A stretch of DNA of 64,000 nucleotides from Dickeya aquatica (GCF_900095885.1 NZ_LT615367.1:496001-560000); one strand, 5' to 3'. Positions 20,568-29,372 are shown, counted from the stretch's first letter. Notes: generated by a model not told the origin, from the sequence alone. A program made the numbers and translations.

Positions 20568-21317
20568 GTGTCTGCTCAACGTCCACATAGGTCAATGTGT
20601 TTTTTTTACGGTGATGAGCGAATTAGTTTTGACTGCGTTTCGCGTCTCCAGTCAGTTGGACGCGTGCTGATAAAAGTACACCCAGATTGCAGGGTGGTTG
20701 TTTCAGCACCCAAGGATGCTGACGATCATGCAGTACTGAATGCGGTGAAAAAGCGTGGTCGTTGGATATATCAACAACTACGTGATTTTCGCCAGCAGCG
20801 TGAATACATCACTCCACGGCAGTACATTAGCGGGGAGAGTCATTATTACTTGGGTAAGCAATATCTGCTAAAGGTTCTTGAAGAGCCATCAGGGATACAG
20901 GGCGTCAAGATGTTGCGCGGCAAACTGGAGGTGACGCTACACCAGAGAAACGCAGCAAAGGTTCGGCAGTTGCTTGTGGATTGGTACAAAACCCGAGCTA
21001 AAGAGGTTTTTTCCAGGCGATTAGAGGCGATGCTGGAACAGGCATTATGGGTAAGTGAACGTCCGCAACTACACCTTTTAACGATGCAAACCCAATGGGG
21101 AAGTTGCTCTCCTCATGGTCGGTTGACGCTCAACCCCTATTTGGTCAAAGCCCCCCGTGAATGCATTGATTATGTGATTCTACATGAACTGTGTCATATC
21201 GCTGAGCATAACCATAGCGAACGCTTTTATCGGCTAATGGGACAGGTGATGCCTGCATGGGAAATAGTAAAAACACGTCTGGATGGGATGGCCGGGGTGA
21301 TTTTTTCTGATTTATGA
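20568..21317 (+). CDS. YgjP-like zinc metallopeptidase (DUF45)
   Basis: The 249-aa protein has WGSCS at 177-181, the zinc-binding HELCH at 206-210 and the third-ligand region HNHSERF at 214-220, the set typical of YgjP/DUF45 (M48-like) proteins. It has no signal peptide or membrane segment, so it is likely cytoplasmic. GTG start, four bases after the hsdR stop, so it is the last gene of the restriction unit. DUF45 genes commonly accompany type I systems; processing of a subunit is a plausible but unproven role. Confidence 0.85.
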   Translation: MSAQRPHRSMCFFYGDERISFDCVSRLQSVGRVLIKVHPDCRVVVSAPKDADDHAVLNAVKKRGRWIYQQLRDFRQQREYITPRQYISGESHYYLGKQYLLKVLEEPSGIQGVKMLRGKLEVTLHQRNAAKVRQLLVDWYKTRAKEVFSRRLEAMLEQALWVSERPQLHLLTMQTQWGSCSPHGRLTLNPYLVKAPRECIDYVILHELCHIAEHNHSERFYRLMGQVMPAWEIVKTRLDGMAGVIFSDL

Positions 21318-21400
21318 TGTGGGGATGAGATTTTCCCTAGGGCAGCAAAATGGGTAACAGTGGTGTATATGTTCACCGTCCTCATAAGTTGGAAGTACAC

Positions 21401-21452
21401 TTGGTTGCTGAGTAACCAACTAATTTATAGCTGATTGGTTTGATAACCAATC
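21401..21452. promoter_or_regulatory. Two TTGGTT/AACCAA operator-like sites before mrr
   Basis: 21401-21419 reads TTGGTT-N7-AACCAA and 21433-21452 reads GATTGGTT-TGAT-AACCAATC. Both are perfect inverted repeats with the same hexamer half-site, centred about 33 bp apart, and they end 28 bases before the mrr ATG. Confidence 0.6.
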
Positions 21453-21480
21453 CAATAAAAACATTATCAGGGATGTTTCC

Positions 21481-22395
21481 ATGGCCGTTCCTACCTACGA
21501 TAAATTTATTGAGCCAGTACTCCGCTATTTGGCAGGTAAACCTGATGGCGTACCGGCTCGTGATGCGCACGAAGCCGCTGCTGAAGCACTTAATCTTGAT
21601 GATAATCAGCGGTCAGAAGCAATTGCCAGCGGTCAATTAGTTTATAAAAATCGGGCTGGTTGGGCACATGACCGCCTGAAGCGAGCCGGGTTATCGCAAA
21701 GCTTATCCAGAGGCAAGTGGTGCTTAACGCCAGAAGGAGTTAATTGGGTACATGCCCATCCTCTGCCACTCACTGAAGAGGAAGTGAACTATCTGGCGCT
21801 TGATTTTATGAACGTGAAGCTTAAGCAGCAACCTGATGCTGTCGATCTTGATCCAAGACCAGCCATACTGAACCAGGAAGAGCTGGCAAAAAGCAGCCCG
21901 GACGATCGTCTTGATCAGGCGTTAAAAGAGCTGCGAGACGCAGTTGCTGATGAGCTGTTGGAAAATCTGTTACAAGTATCCCCGACACGTTTTGAGGTTA
22001 TCGTTCTGGATGTCCTTCATCGTCTGGGATATGGCGGGCATCGGGATGACCTGCAACGCGTAGGCGGCACCGGTGATGGTGGTATCGACGGTATTATTTC
22101 GCTTGATAAGCTGGGGCTGGAAAAGGTTTACGTACAGGCTAAACGCTGGCAAAACACCGTTGGCCGTCCAGAACTGCAAGCGTTCTATGGTGCGCTGGCC
22201 GGACAAAAGGCGAAACGTGGTGTGTTTATCACCACTTCCGGTTTTACTTCTCAGGCGCGAGATTTTGCCCATTCCGTTGAAGGCATGGTTCTGGTTGATG
22301 GTGAACGTCTGGTTCATTTGATGATTGAAAACGAAGTCGGTGTTTCTTCACGCTTGGTTAAAGTGCCCAAGCTGGATATGGATTATTTTGAGTAA
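21481..22395 (+). CDS. mrr: Type IV restriction endonuclease Mrr
   Basis: The 304-aa protein has the same length as, and is very close to, E. coli Mrr from start (VPTYDKFIEPVLRYLA) to end (VPKLDMDYFE). The N-terminal part is a winged helix that binds DNA (SQSLSRGKWCLTPEG); the C-terminal nuclease has Asp203 (GGIDG) and Gln219-Ala-Lys221 (VQAKRW). Mrr cuts DNA methylated at certain adenines or cytosines. It is separated from the type I unit by 163 bp with its own putative operators. As Mrr can attack foreign methylation, co-existence with the local HsdM requires compatible specificities. Confidence 0.95.
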   Translation: MAVPTYDKFIEPVLRYLAGKPDGVPARDAHEAAAEALNLDDNQRSEAIASGQLVYKNRAGWAHDRLKRAGLSQSLSRGKWCLTPEGVNWVHAHPLPLTEEEVNYLALDFMNVKLKQQPDAVDLDPRPAILNQEELAKSSPDDRLDQALKELRDAVADELLENLLQVSPTRFEVIVLDVLHRLGYGGHRDDLQRVGGTGDGGIDGIISLDKLGLEKVYVQAKRWQNTVGRPELQAFYGALAGQKAKRGVFITTSGFTSQARDFAHSVEGMVLVDGERLVHLMIENEVGVSSRLVKVPKLDMDYFE

Positions 22396-22407
22396 TGAGT
22401 GAATCTG

Positions 22408-22429
22408 AGCCGGAGCGATGGCTCCGGCT
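22408..22429 (+). terminator. Hairpin after mrr
   Basis: The 8-bp stem AGCCGGAG / CTCCGGCT has a 6-nt loop and lies 13 bases after the mrr stop; a short T-rich stretch follows. The rest of 22430-22698 shows no gene I can support. Confidence 0.6.
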
Positions 22430-22698
22430 ATTGGTTTAGACGGCTTTTTTGAGTGCTTTCTGAATGGTTGACCTTGGTTTAATGCCTCCAGGTCAAGCTT
22501 TAACTGCTTGCATGTGTCGATGGAGGATTACCCTCCGTAGAGGAATTAAGTTCGTAGTAAATTGTCAATTGTCGCAGGCTTGATATCTCAAGGTTGATAA
22601 CGGGCTTGCCTGCTCGAGCTTTTCTTTCGGAGACATCCGGGTTTAACAAAAATACACGAAAATACCTCACATCTTTTGTTCCTAAAATTTCATCAACA

Positions 22699-23274
22699 TC
22701 ATTCCCCAATGAACAGAAGATACTCATCCATCATGTGTGTCAGCAGGGCATTCTCGTCCTGACGTTTGTTCAGCCAGACACCAAGCTCCCCCGGTGTTTT
22801 ACGCTTCAGATTCTCCTGCCAGTCTTCCAGCGGCGCGCCTAGCATTAAATCGTACCAGCACAGCCAGACGAGTTTGTATCGGTATTCCGGTGAGCTGAAT
22901 TGCTGAAACAGGCTAATTAGCTTATTCGCCAGCGAGCGCTGCTTCAGGCGAATGCACTCGCTCAGTAAAATACCTTCCAGCATTGGATGTCGCAGCAGCA
23001 ATAGTGTTTCTGTCTCCAGGCTGATGTTCAAATCGGTAGCGATTGATATTGAGGGCGGAGAGGGCTGCTGGTAAATCAGGCGATACAGAGATTGTGGCAC
23101 AACGGCATTCACCTGGCCGATGGTTGGGTAATACAGGCTGGCAATCATCAGGTGATGGCTGGCCTGAATGTTCGGGTGGCACATGCCATTAAGTATGGCG
23201 AGTCTGGTAATGCCGTTCAGCCAGCGCTGGTAATGGGTCAACAGGCTGTGATGACGTGTTTTTGTCTCTTGCAT
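22699..23274 (-). CDS. Unrecognised island protein
   Basis: A 191-aa protein beginning MQETKTRHHSLLTHYQRW. It is mostly helical-looking, with no signal peptide, membrane helix or catalytic motif that I can see; Leu, Gln and His are frequent. It is third on the minus strand after the Gp2-like and AlpA genes and probably in their operon. AAGGA lies upstream of ATG 23274; the frame is open further upstream, but the start of family members is unknown to me. A role in island replication or maintenance is only suggested by position. Confidence 0.6.
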   Translation of the reverse strand: MQETKTRHHSLLTHYQRWLNGITRLAILNGMCHPNIQASHHLMIASLYYPTIGQVNAVVPQSLYRLIYQQPSPPSISIATDLNISLETETLLLLRHPMLEGILLSECIRLKQRSLANKLISLFQQFSSPEYRYKLVWLCWYDLMLGAPLEDWQENLKRKTPGELGVWLNKRQDENALLTHMMDEYLLFIGE

Positions 23275-23353
23275 ATTAAGAATCCTTGAAGGTTTACCCA
23301 CCTCTGGCACCGTGCCGGACACGCGCAGCATGGTTCAGAAAGTAAAATGGAGG

Positions 23354-23566
23354 TCATTGTGATACTCGGGATTGTTCTATACGGCGCTGGAGCCAGGCTT
23401 CCACTTCACTTTGCAGCCAGCGGGAGCGGCGACCAAATTTGATGGGGGGCGGAAATGCGCCGTCCTGAATCAGCTTGTAAAACCATTTGTCGGTTAATCC
23501 GGTCAATTTGGTGATAAACGCCATATCGACGAATTGATCTTTGAGCAGGCTGGGTTCACTGGTCAT
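23354..23566 (-). CDS. AlpA-family regulator
   Basis: The 70-aa helix-turn-helix protein shows the AlpA pattern FITKLTGLTDKWFYKLIQDGAFPPPIKFG followed by RSRWLQSEVEAWL (longest quoted stretch split). AlpA of CP4-57 activates intA and promotes excision, and Vis of P4 is a related excision factor. CGGAG lies nine bases before the ATG. It may serve as the directionality factor for the leuX integrase 11 kb away. Confidence 0.9.
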   Translation of the reverse strand: MTSEPSLLKDQFVDMAFITKLTGLTDKWFYKLIQDGAFPPPIKFGRRSRWLQSEVEAWLQRRIEQSRVSQ

Positions 23567-23686
23567 GGTGGTATTCTCCGGCTGGGTGATGGATACCAGA
23601 GTCGGTGGTTATCTGATGCTCCAGCCGACTCCGCCATACCAACCGGTCACGCTGTAAAAAAGATCTTCGGTGCAGGAAAATCTCCG

Positions 23687-24316
23687 TCAGCGCTGGCTGC
23701 AACCAAAAGCCCGGAGATGGTCCTCGTGGTGCTTGGTTGCGTTTTTTGCCATATACCTGAGCCGAAACATCAGGCTGGAATAGGCCCGCTCACTCTCTTC
23801 GCTGTTTACATCGAGCCAGTAGCAGGGGTTCTCAGGAAAATGCACCAGTGACCGGGCCAGTGGGGTGTCCGCAACTTTCATTCCCAATGCCCGGTTCCAG
23901 GCCGCAATGATCATCGTTGCCAGATTGGTGTCATCTGACAGGTAGTGCCCTGGTGACTGGTAAGTATCTTTATTCAGTAACAGCACCACATGGTAATGGG
24001 GTTTGTTACCAAACCAGTCAAATTCACGGCACCAGATATAGCGCAAATCAGTTTGGTGCACCCGAATGCCTGACTGCATTTTTCGATACCTTTGTGCTTC
24101 GAGCTGAGACGCTAATGACGCCATAAAGCGGCTGATAACGTTATTGCGTATTGCCATGCCTGATATATCGTCCCTGTCAGGAATGTGTAAATCTATTCTC
24201 AGCGCCAGTGTACGGGGGTGTGCCCTTAGCGCTTTGTGAAGGGTTTCCTCGATTCGGGCGACATAATGACGACATAGCGGCCCATAGGTTTCATCAACAA
24301 TGATATCTCTGTTCAT
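23687..24316 (-). CDS. Inovirus Gp2 / YfjJ-like HUH protein
   Basis: This 209-aa protein resembles those named inovirus Gp2 or YagK/YfjJ. It has an HUH-type site His107-Tyr-His109 followed by VVLLLN, and Tyr residues near the C-terminus (FRLRYMAKNATK). HUH proteins nick DNA at rolling-circle origins, and the family is thought to be replication-related. It lies directly upstream of alpA, facing the same way. Such genes are common in P4-like satellites and islands. Confidence 0.82.
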   Translation of the reverse strand: MNRDIIVDETYGPLCRHYVARIEETLHKALRAHPRTLALRIDLHIPDRDDISGMAIRNNVISRFMASLASQLEAQRYRKMQSGIRVHQTDLRYIWCREFDWFGNKPHYHVVLLLNKDTYQSPGHYLSDDTNLATMIIAAWNRALGMKVADTPLARSLVHFPENPCYWLDVNSEESERAYSSLMFRLRYMAKNATKHHEDHLRAFGCSQR

Positions 24317-25039
24317 CTCTCATCACTTCTTTGGGTTAAAGACATAGTGAGCGGAGATGATGTAAAAATATTATCAGGAGACTGTTCTGGTAAATGCGAG
24401 GGGTATTGTCTTAGGGTGTTATTCGAATACTGTTTTTGATATGAAGTGAAGAATGGAAGTATATATATTACCAATCCGACAATTATGATTACTCCCTTTT
24501 ATCCCCCCGGTTCAATAAAAGCCTTATCAGATGCACCACGGTTAGCAGATAATCTGGAGATAAATTTTCGGATGGTTACTCTGAAGTTAAGGGTTGCACA
24601 GTGTTTTTACTTTTCCAACTGTCATGATATTACGACGGTTGCTGGTTTTTGACTCCGTGCATTCGCCCCGAATCACTGCCCATATGGTGAAAACCGTCAA
24701 TGACGGTTCATGTGGATAATCGGCTGACCGGCATACCTGACCACACCTCGCCACCATACTGGCGTTTGCCGTTCTCTCGGCTTACCGAGAGGCGATTTTC
24801 TCCGCATGAAGTCTTCCCATAACGCCCTGCCACGGCCTCTTTGTGATGCTTCCCGTTGTTTATGGTCATCAAAATTTTATTCTTTCAATATTTTGTTTTT
24901 AATTTATTTTTAGTTAAGGTTAATAACCTATTCTTGTTGGTGACGCCCACATGCGGCAGTGCGGAAAGCACCCTGGCTGCTTTCGGGTGAACGCCTTGAG
25001 TCGTGGGTGATAGGGAAAACGGTGGGAGAATTTTTTACG
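24317..25039. other. 720-bp intergenic region with hairpins
   Basis: No convincing gene. Structured elements are clustered: AACCGTC-AAT-GACGGTT (24692-24708), and CTCTCGG-CTTA-CCGAGAG (24774-24791) with a GCCA/TGGC stem between them. The 3' part (24860-24920) is very A/T-rich. It separates the leftward Gp2-alpA operon from the rightward genes and must contain promoters for both. A structured RNA is possible. Confidence 0.5.
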
Positions 25040-25873
25040 ATGGAAAAGCACACCAGGATTTGTTCATTCAGTATCAGGAAAACCACGCTGGAGGCATTGG
25101 ATGGGTACGCCGCTGCCCGTGGTAAACGATCGCGATCCGAGCTTGTCAGTGAATTGCTTGATTTTGCCATTGACCAGAAAAGGCACCAGCATGATGAAGA
25201 GAACATTCCCGGTGATGGCATCATTCCCGAAAAAATAAGCATTAAATGGTATGAGTCTCTGTATTTTAACTCGTTACGGGATTATTTTTATTCCGGTGAT
25301 TGCTGGTTTGAGATTCGTCTTCACGGTATTAGCGTATCTGAGGAGGGGGAGATCGAAGAATATGACAGCCTTGTTGATAAGCTTAACGAGTTTTATGAGG
25401 GGCTGATAAACGATCTCAATGTGAAACTGGGAAAAGATTCAGATCTGGCGAGAACATTTATTGGGGCTATTAAAAGTGATGATGTGAAAATCCTGGCGGT
25501 AAGGGTACGGGGGACGCAGGAATATATTCCAGGGGTGGGGCCAGTTTGCAACGTCGTTTATGCGGTCACGCTGGTCAATGTCAAAGAAAATACGCATTCA
25601 AAAGATCATTTTTATCTGGATTATCACGCTATTCAGGTATTGGATGTGAGGGAAATTGGCCGGGCACCACTGAGTACGTTGGTGAGGAAAAAGAATAAAC
25701 AGTTAGCACCAGGCTATCTCTACTGGATGCCCATCACGATTTTTCAAAACAAGATGCTTGTTATGGGCGTGAGAAGACGCGCGTTATCTGACCAGGCCAT
25801 TGCGCTCGTGAAAATCGATGATGTGATAATGGTAACAAACCAGGCAATACGCGTAAAAAAGAACAGAAAATAA
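25040..25873 (+). CDS. Ribbon-helix-helix protein of unknown role
   Basis: A 277-aa protein. Residues 4-45 look like an RHH DNA-binding domain: ICSFSIRKTTLEALDGYAA, then GKRSRSELVSELLDFAI. The remaining 230 residues are unrecognised, without signal peptide or membrane helix. GGGAG lies 11 bases before ATG 25040; an in-frame GTG 27 codons upstream is an alternative. It opens the rightward cluster before the YfjP-like gene. Autoregulation is likely for an RHH protein but not shown. Confidence 0.65.
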   Translation: MEKHTRICSFSIRKTTLEALDGYAAARGKRSRSELVSELLDFAIDQKRHQHDEENIPGDGIIPEKISIKWYESLYFNSLRDYFYSGDCWFEIRLHGISVSEEGEIEEYDSLVDKLNEFYEGLINDLNVKLGKDSDLARTFIGAIKSDDVKILAVRVRGTQEYIPGVGPVCNVVYAVTLVNVKENTHSKDHFYLDYHAIQVLDVREIGRAPLSTLVRKKNKQLAPGYLYWMPITIFQNKMLVMGVRRRALSDQAIALVKIDDVIMVTNQAIRVKKNRK

Positions 25874-25960
25874 TACCGGGCTTTAAAAGTGACGGTGAAC
25901 CCAAAGCCCTGCTTTAAAATATTTTCAGACAGATATCATCTCCCCGAACCTTCCCCTTAA

Positions 25961-25993
25961 CGGCAGCGCCTCACGGTGCTGCCGTTTGTGTTT
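25961..25993 (+). terminator. Likely terminator after the RHH gene
   Basis: The 7-bp stem CGGCAGC / GCTGCCG (25961-25967 with 25978-25984) is followed by TTTGTGTTT. Confidence 0.6.
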
Positions 25994-26007
25994 ACCGAGG
26001 ACATGAT

Positions 26008-26874
26008 ATGAATCATCAGGATGGGCCTGCGCCGTTGCGTCAGGCGTTGTCGGGGTTGCCGGAGTGGGTGACAGCGCAAATCTGGCAGCATATCCGGCAG
26101 TTGACCCACTACGAGCCGGTTATCGGCATCATGGGCAAGACCGGTGCAGGCAAGAGCAGCCTGTGTAATGCGCTGTTTGCCGGTGAGGTGTCGCCGGTCA
26201 GCGATGTGGCGGCCTGTACCCGTGGGCCGCTGCGCTTTCGCCTTAACGTGGGTGAGCGTTGTATGACGCTGGTAGACCTGCCCGGAGTCGGTGAAAGTGA
26301 ACGGCGTGATGCGGAGTATGCCGCGATGTATTGCCAGCAACTTCCGTATCTCGATCTGGTGCTGTGGCTTATCAAGGCCGATGACCGGGCGCTGGCGGTG
26401 GATGAGCACTTTTACCATCAGGTGATTGGCGAAGCCTGGCGGCACAAGGTGCTGTTTGTGGTCAGTCAGGCGGACAAGATTGAACCCACTGAGGGCGGCG
26501 TGAAGGCGTTGTCTGCCACACAGCGGCAGAGCCTTGCGCGCAAAATCACCCTGCTGCACACCCTGTTTTTGCCGGTGCATCCGGTCTGTGCGGTTTCGGT
26601 GCGGTTACGCTGGGGCTGTTCGCACATGGCGGCGCTGATGGTGGCAAGCCTGCCGCGCGAAGCCAGCAGCCCGCTGGTCACACAGCTACAGCCGCCCCTT
26701 CGTAGCGAACGTGTCACTCAAAAAGCCCGCGATGATTTTGCCGATACGGTGGGCAGCACGCTCGATACCGTCAGCCGTCTGCCGCTGATACCGGCCACGG
26801 TGCGCACGCTTATCCAGACGCTGCGCGATACCGTGGTGTCCGTGGCCCGCGCCCTGTGGGCGGTGTTCTTCTGA
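26008..26874 (+). CDS. YfjP/YeeP-like GTPase
   Basis: The 288-aa GTP-binding protein has G1 GKTGAGKSS at 43-51, G3 DLPGVGE at 90-96 and G4 SQADK at 153-157, with a hydrophobic Val/Ala-rich C-terminus. It belongs with the Era/50S-binding-type GTPases found in CP4-57 and related islands (YfjP, YeeP, YkfA). The cellular function is unknown. A terminator follows, so expression of the next gene may be separate. Confidence 0.9.
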   Translation: MNHQDGPAPLRQALSGLPEWVTAQIWQHIRQLTHYEPVIGIMGKTGAGKSSLCNALFAGEVSPVSDVAACTRGPLRFRLNVGERCMTLVDLPGVGESERRDAEYAAMYCQQLPYLDLVLWLIKADDRALAVDEHFYHQVIGEAWRHKVLFVVSQADKIEPTEGGVKALSATQRQSLARKITLLHTLFLPVHPVCAVSVRLRWGCSHMAALMVASLPREASSPLVTQLQPPLRSERVTQKARDDFADTVGSTLDTVSRLPLIPATVRTLIQTLRDTVVSVARALWAVFF

Positions 26875-26907
26875 GCCGTTAATTCTGCATTACCCATCCG
26901 TTTTCCG

Positions 26908-26942
26908 AGCCCGGTCGCCTGTGCGTCCGGGCTTTTTATTTT
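26908..26942 (+). terminator. Terminator after the YfjP-like gene
   Basis: The stem AGCCCGG / CCGGGCT (26908-26914 with 26927-26933) is followed by TTTTATTTT. Confidence 0.85.
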
Positions 26943-26964
26943 CAGCTATCTCAAGGAGTCTGCC

Positions 26965-27798
26965 ATGACCCGTCTGGCCTCGCGCTTTGGCGCGGCAAAC
27001 CTGATCCGCCGTGACCGCCCGTTAACCCGCGAAGAGCTGTTTCGCACCGTACCCAGCGTGTTCAGTGAGGAAAAGCATGAGTCCCGCAGTGACCGATACA
27101 CTGACATTCCGACGATTACCCTTCTGGATAATTTACAACGTGAAGGCTTCCAGCCGTTCTTTGCCTGCCAGACCCGCGTGCGCGACGACAGCCGCCGCGA
27201 GCACACCAAACACATGCTGCGCCTGCGTCGGGAAGGGCAAATCACCGGCCATCAGGTGCCGGAAATCATCCTGCTCAACAGTCATGACGGCTCCAGCTCG
27301 TACCAGATGCTGCCGGGGATGTTCCGGCAGGTGTGCCAGAACGGGCTGATTTGCGGCGAAAGTTTTGGTGAGGTGCGGGTGCCCCATAAAGGCGATGTGG
27401 TGGGCCGGGTGATTGAAGGCGCGTATGAGGTGCTGGATACCTTTGAGCGCATCGGGGAAAAGCGCGATGCCATGCAGTCATTGCTGTTACCGCCTCCGGC
27501 GCAATCCGCGCTGGCAAACGCCGCCCTGACGTACCGTTTTGGTGAGGCGCATCAGCCGGTGACGGCAGCGCAAATCCTGACGCCGCGCCGCTGGCAGGAC
27601 GACCGGCAAGACCTGTGGACTACCTTTCAGCGTATTCAGGAGAACCTGATAAAGGGCGGGCTGCCCGGTCGCAACCCGCAGGGGAAACGGGCCCGCACCC
27701 GTGCCGTCAGCAGCATCGACAACGATGTGCGGCTCAACCGGGCGCTGTGGGTGCTGGCGGAAAGTCTGCTGACGCAGTGTCAGGGGGGAGCATGTTAA
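26965..27798 (+). CDS. YfjQ/YafZ-like protein (DUF932)
   Basis: The 277-aa protein begins MTRLASRFGAANLIRRDRPL and contains EEIILLNSHDGSSSYQMLPG-like LLNSHDGSSSYQMLPGMFR and GLICGESF, signatures of the DUF932 proteins encoded after yfjP in CP4-57. Function unknown; the family occurs mostly on islands, plasmids and phages. AAGGAG precedes the ATG. Confidence 0.88.
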   Translation: MTRLASRFGAANLIRRDRPLTREELFRTVPSVFSEEKHESRSDRYTDIPTITLLDNLQREGFQPFFACQTRVRDDSRREHTKHMLRLRREGQITGHQVPEIILLNSHDGSSSYQMLPGMFRQVCQNGLICGESFGEVRVPHKGDVVGRVIEGAYEVLDTFERIGEKRDAMQSLLLPPPAQSALANAALTYRFGEAHQPVTAAQILTPRRWQDDRQDLWTTFQRIQENLIKGGLPGRNPQGKRARTRAVSSIDNDVRLNRALWVLAESLLTQCQGGAC

Positions 27799-27813
27799 CC
27801 GCGAGTTAAAATT

Positions 27814-27940
27814 GGACACACCCTGTCCGTTTCACTTTGGTTTGAAGGTCTGTTTCTTCACCAACATCAACGGAAACCTGCATGATATCTGTGTTTATCC
27901 GTAAGTGAAAAATAGTCGTTGAACTGTCCATATCCTGTCC
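27814..27940. promoter_or_regulatory. Repeated CTGTCC sites before the WYL regulator
   Basis: 27814-27828 is GGACA-N5-TGTCC. CTGTCC then recurs at 27924-27929 and 27935-27940 as direct repeats 11 bp apart, about one helical turn. A TAGAAT hexamer at 27952 could be a -10 box. This suggests an autoregulatory operator for the regulator starting at 28000. Confidence 0.5.
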
Positions 27941-27999
27941 GCCCCCCTCTTTAGAATCACCTTCATATTCTGTCGGTTAATCATCACGGAGATTTACAT

Positions 28000-28710
28000 A
28001 TGACACAGGCAGAGCGCCGCCATGACCGGCTGGCTGTCAGGCTGTCACTGATAATCAGCCGCCTGGTTGCCGGTGAAACGCTGAATATGGCCCGGCTGGC
28101 TGCCGAGTTTGGCGTGTCAATCCGCACCTTGCGGCGGGATTTTCGCGAGCGGCTGATGTATCTGGACCTGGAATACAGTCAGGGGCATTGCCGCCTGCGC
28201 ACCCTGGGTGGTGGAGTACAGGGGGCGCTGGATGCCCTGACCTTTGCACACCGGGCCGGACTTGCCGATATTTTTCCGGGGCTGGACCGGCGTCTGGCAG
28301 GTACGTTACTGACTGCCGGAGGGATGCCCTGTCTGGTTTGGCAGCCACCACAGGCAATGTCCCCCGGCAGCTCACTGGTGTTTTATCGGCTGGTTAGTGC
28401 CATTATCGCGTTTCAGCGGGTTCTGCTTCTGGCCGACGGGGAACGCTGTGACGGACTGGCACCGTACCGCCTGATATCCCTCGATGGTCGCTGGTATCTG
28501 ACCGGCGAACTGAACGGGCATATCACTGTTCACCTGCTGACGGCCATTCATGCTGTAACGGTATTGAACACCACCTTTATCCCACGAAAGCGCCTGAGCC
28601 ACTTAACCACACAAGCGGGTTTTATCCAGGCACTTCCGCACTTTGGCTTTATTCGTACCGTTCTATCACCGGCACCATCTGAAAAAATCAATGAGGACTC
28701 AGCCAGTTAA
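28000..28710 (+). CDS. YfjR-like WYL-domain transcription regulator
   Basis: The 236-aa protein has an N-terminal winged helix of DeoR type (LNMARLAAEFGVSIRTLRRD at about 28-47) followed by a WYL domain (APYRLISLDGRWYLTGEL near 155-172). It is similar in layout to E. coli YfjR. WYL regulators of this size, such as CapW and BrxR, repress anti-phage loci in other bacteria. The GGAG-containing leader and CTGTCC repeats precede it. Its target is not known. Confidence 0.88.
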   Translation: MTQAERRHDRLAVRLSLIISRLVAGETLNMARLAAEFGVSIRTLRRDFRERLMYLDLEYSQGHCRLRTLGGGVQGALDALTFAHRAGLADIFPGLDRRLAGTLLTAGGMPCLVWQPPQAMSPGSSLVFYRLVSAIIAFQRVLLLADGERCDGLAPYRLISLDGRWYLTGELNGHITVHLLTAIHAVTVLNTTFIPRKRLSHLTTQAGFIQALPHFGFIRTVLSPAPSEKINEDSAS

Positions 28711-28777
28711 GTCTGAATCCTTATTGGGGTATATCTGTAGATGATAATAAAAGTTAATACATTTTAAGGATGTCACA

Positions 28778-29344
28778 ATGAAGAAAATACTGGGTACGAT
28801 GATACTGGCCGGTAGCCTGATATTAACTGGCAACGCTCATGCCTACGATATTACGGGTAATGTGAAACACTGGATGGCAATGAAAGAGAGCGGCTGGACT
28901 TCCGCTGACGGTTATGACGATGACAGGATGATGAATGCATTGGGTTTTAATGCCGCCATGATTGGTTATTATCCGTGGACTCATACATTTTTAATCCGCA
29001 GGGACTACGATACAGCGTTGTTCCTGGCTGACAAAAAAAGCAAAACTGTTCGCCGCCTGAATCTCAAAACGGCCAGTGGTTATAATTCTGACCTTGATGT
29101 GGTGTATCAGGGAGAGGATAACGGCAAAGGCTGCTATTTCAGCGTTATAGATACTCAAGCCCAGCTTGAGCTCATCAATCAAAAAGCAACCCCCCAGGTG
29201 TTAATGGTCCTTCCTGAACAGTGCATTGATAAAAAACAACTGGCAGCCATTAAAGCCCGACAATCAGAAAGGGATCGCCAGTTACAGCAATGGGTAGCAC
29301 AACAGAGTATGAAAGAACTCTGTCGTCGTAACGGAAATTGTTGA
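28778..29344 (+). CDS. Exported protein of unknown function
   Basis: A 188-aa protein with a clear signal peptide (MKKILGTMILAGSLILTGNAHA, cleaved after about residue 22; longest part not repeated elsewhere). Four Cys occur in the mature chain, two near the C-terminus (LCRRNGNC). The Gln-rich helix RDRQLQQWVAQQS precedes them. It is probably periplasmic. It sits where CP4-57 has yfjS, but I cannot show homology. AAGGA lies upstream. Confidence 0.7.
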   Translation: MKKILGTMILAGSLILTGNAHAYDITGNVKHWMAMKESGWTSADGYDDDRMMNALGFNAAMIGYYPWTHTFLIRRDYDTALFLADKKSKTVRRLNLKTASGYNSDLDVVYQGEDNGKGCYFSVIDTQAQLELINQKATPQVLMVLPEQCIDKKQLAAIKARQSERDRQLQQWVAQQSMKELCRRNGNC

Positions 29345-29372
29345 TATTAGTTTTTTCAAATCTGGGGGAAAT

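Noticed and set aside
24446-24652. 68-codon frame in the hairpin-rich gap
   Set aside because: Starts at GTG without a ribosome site; composition is like the surrounding A/T-rich non-coding DNA.
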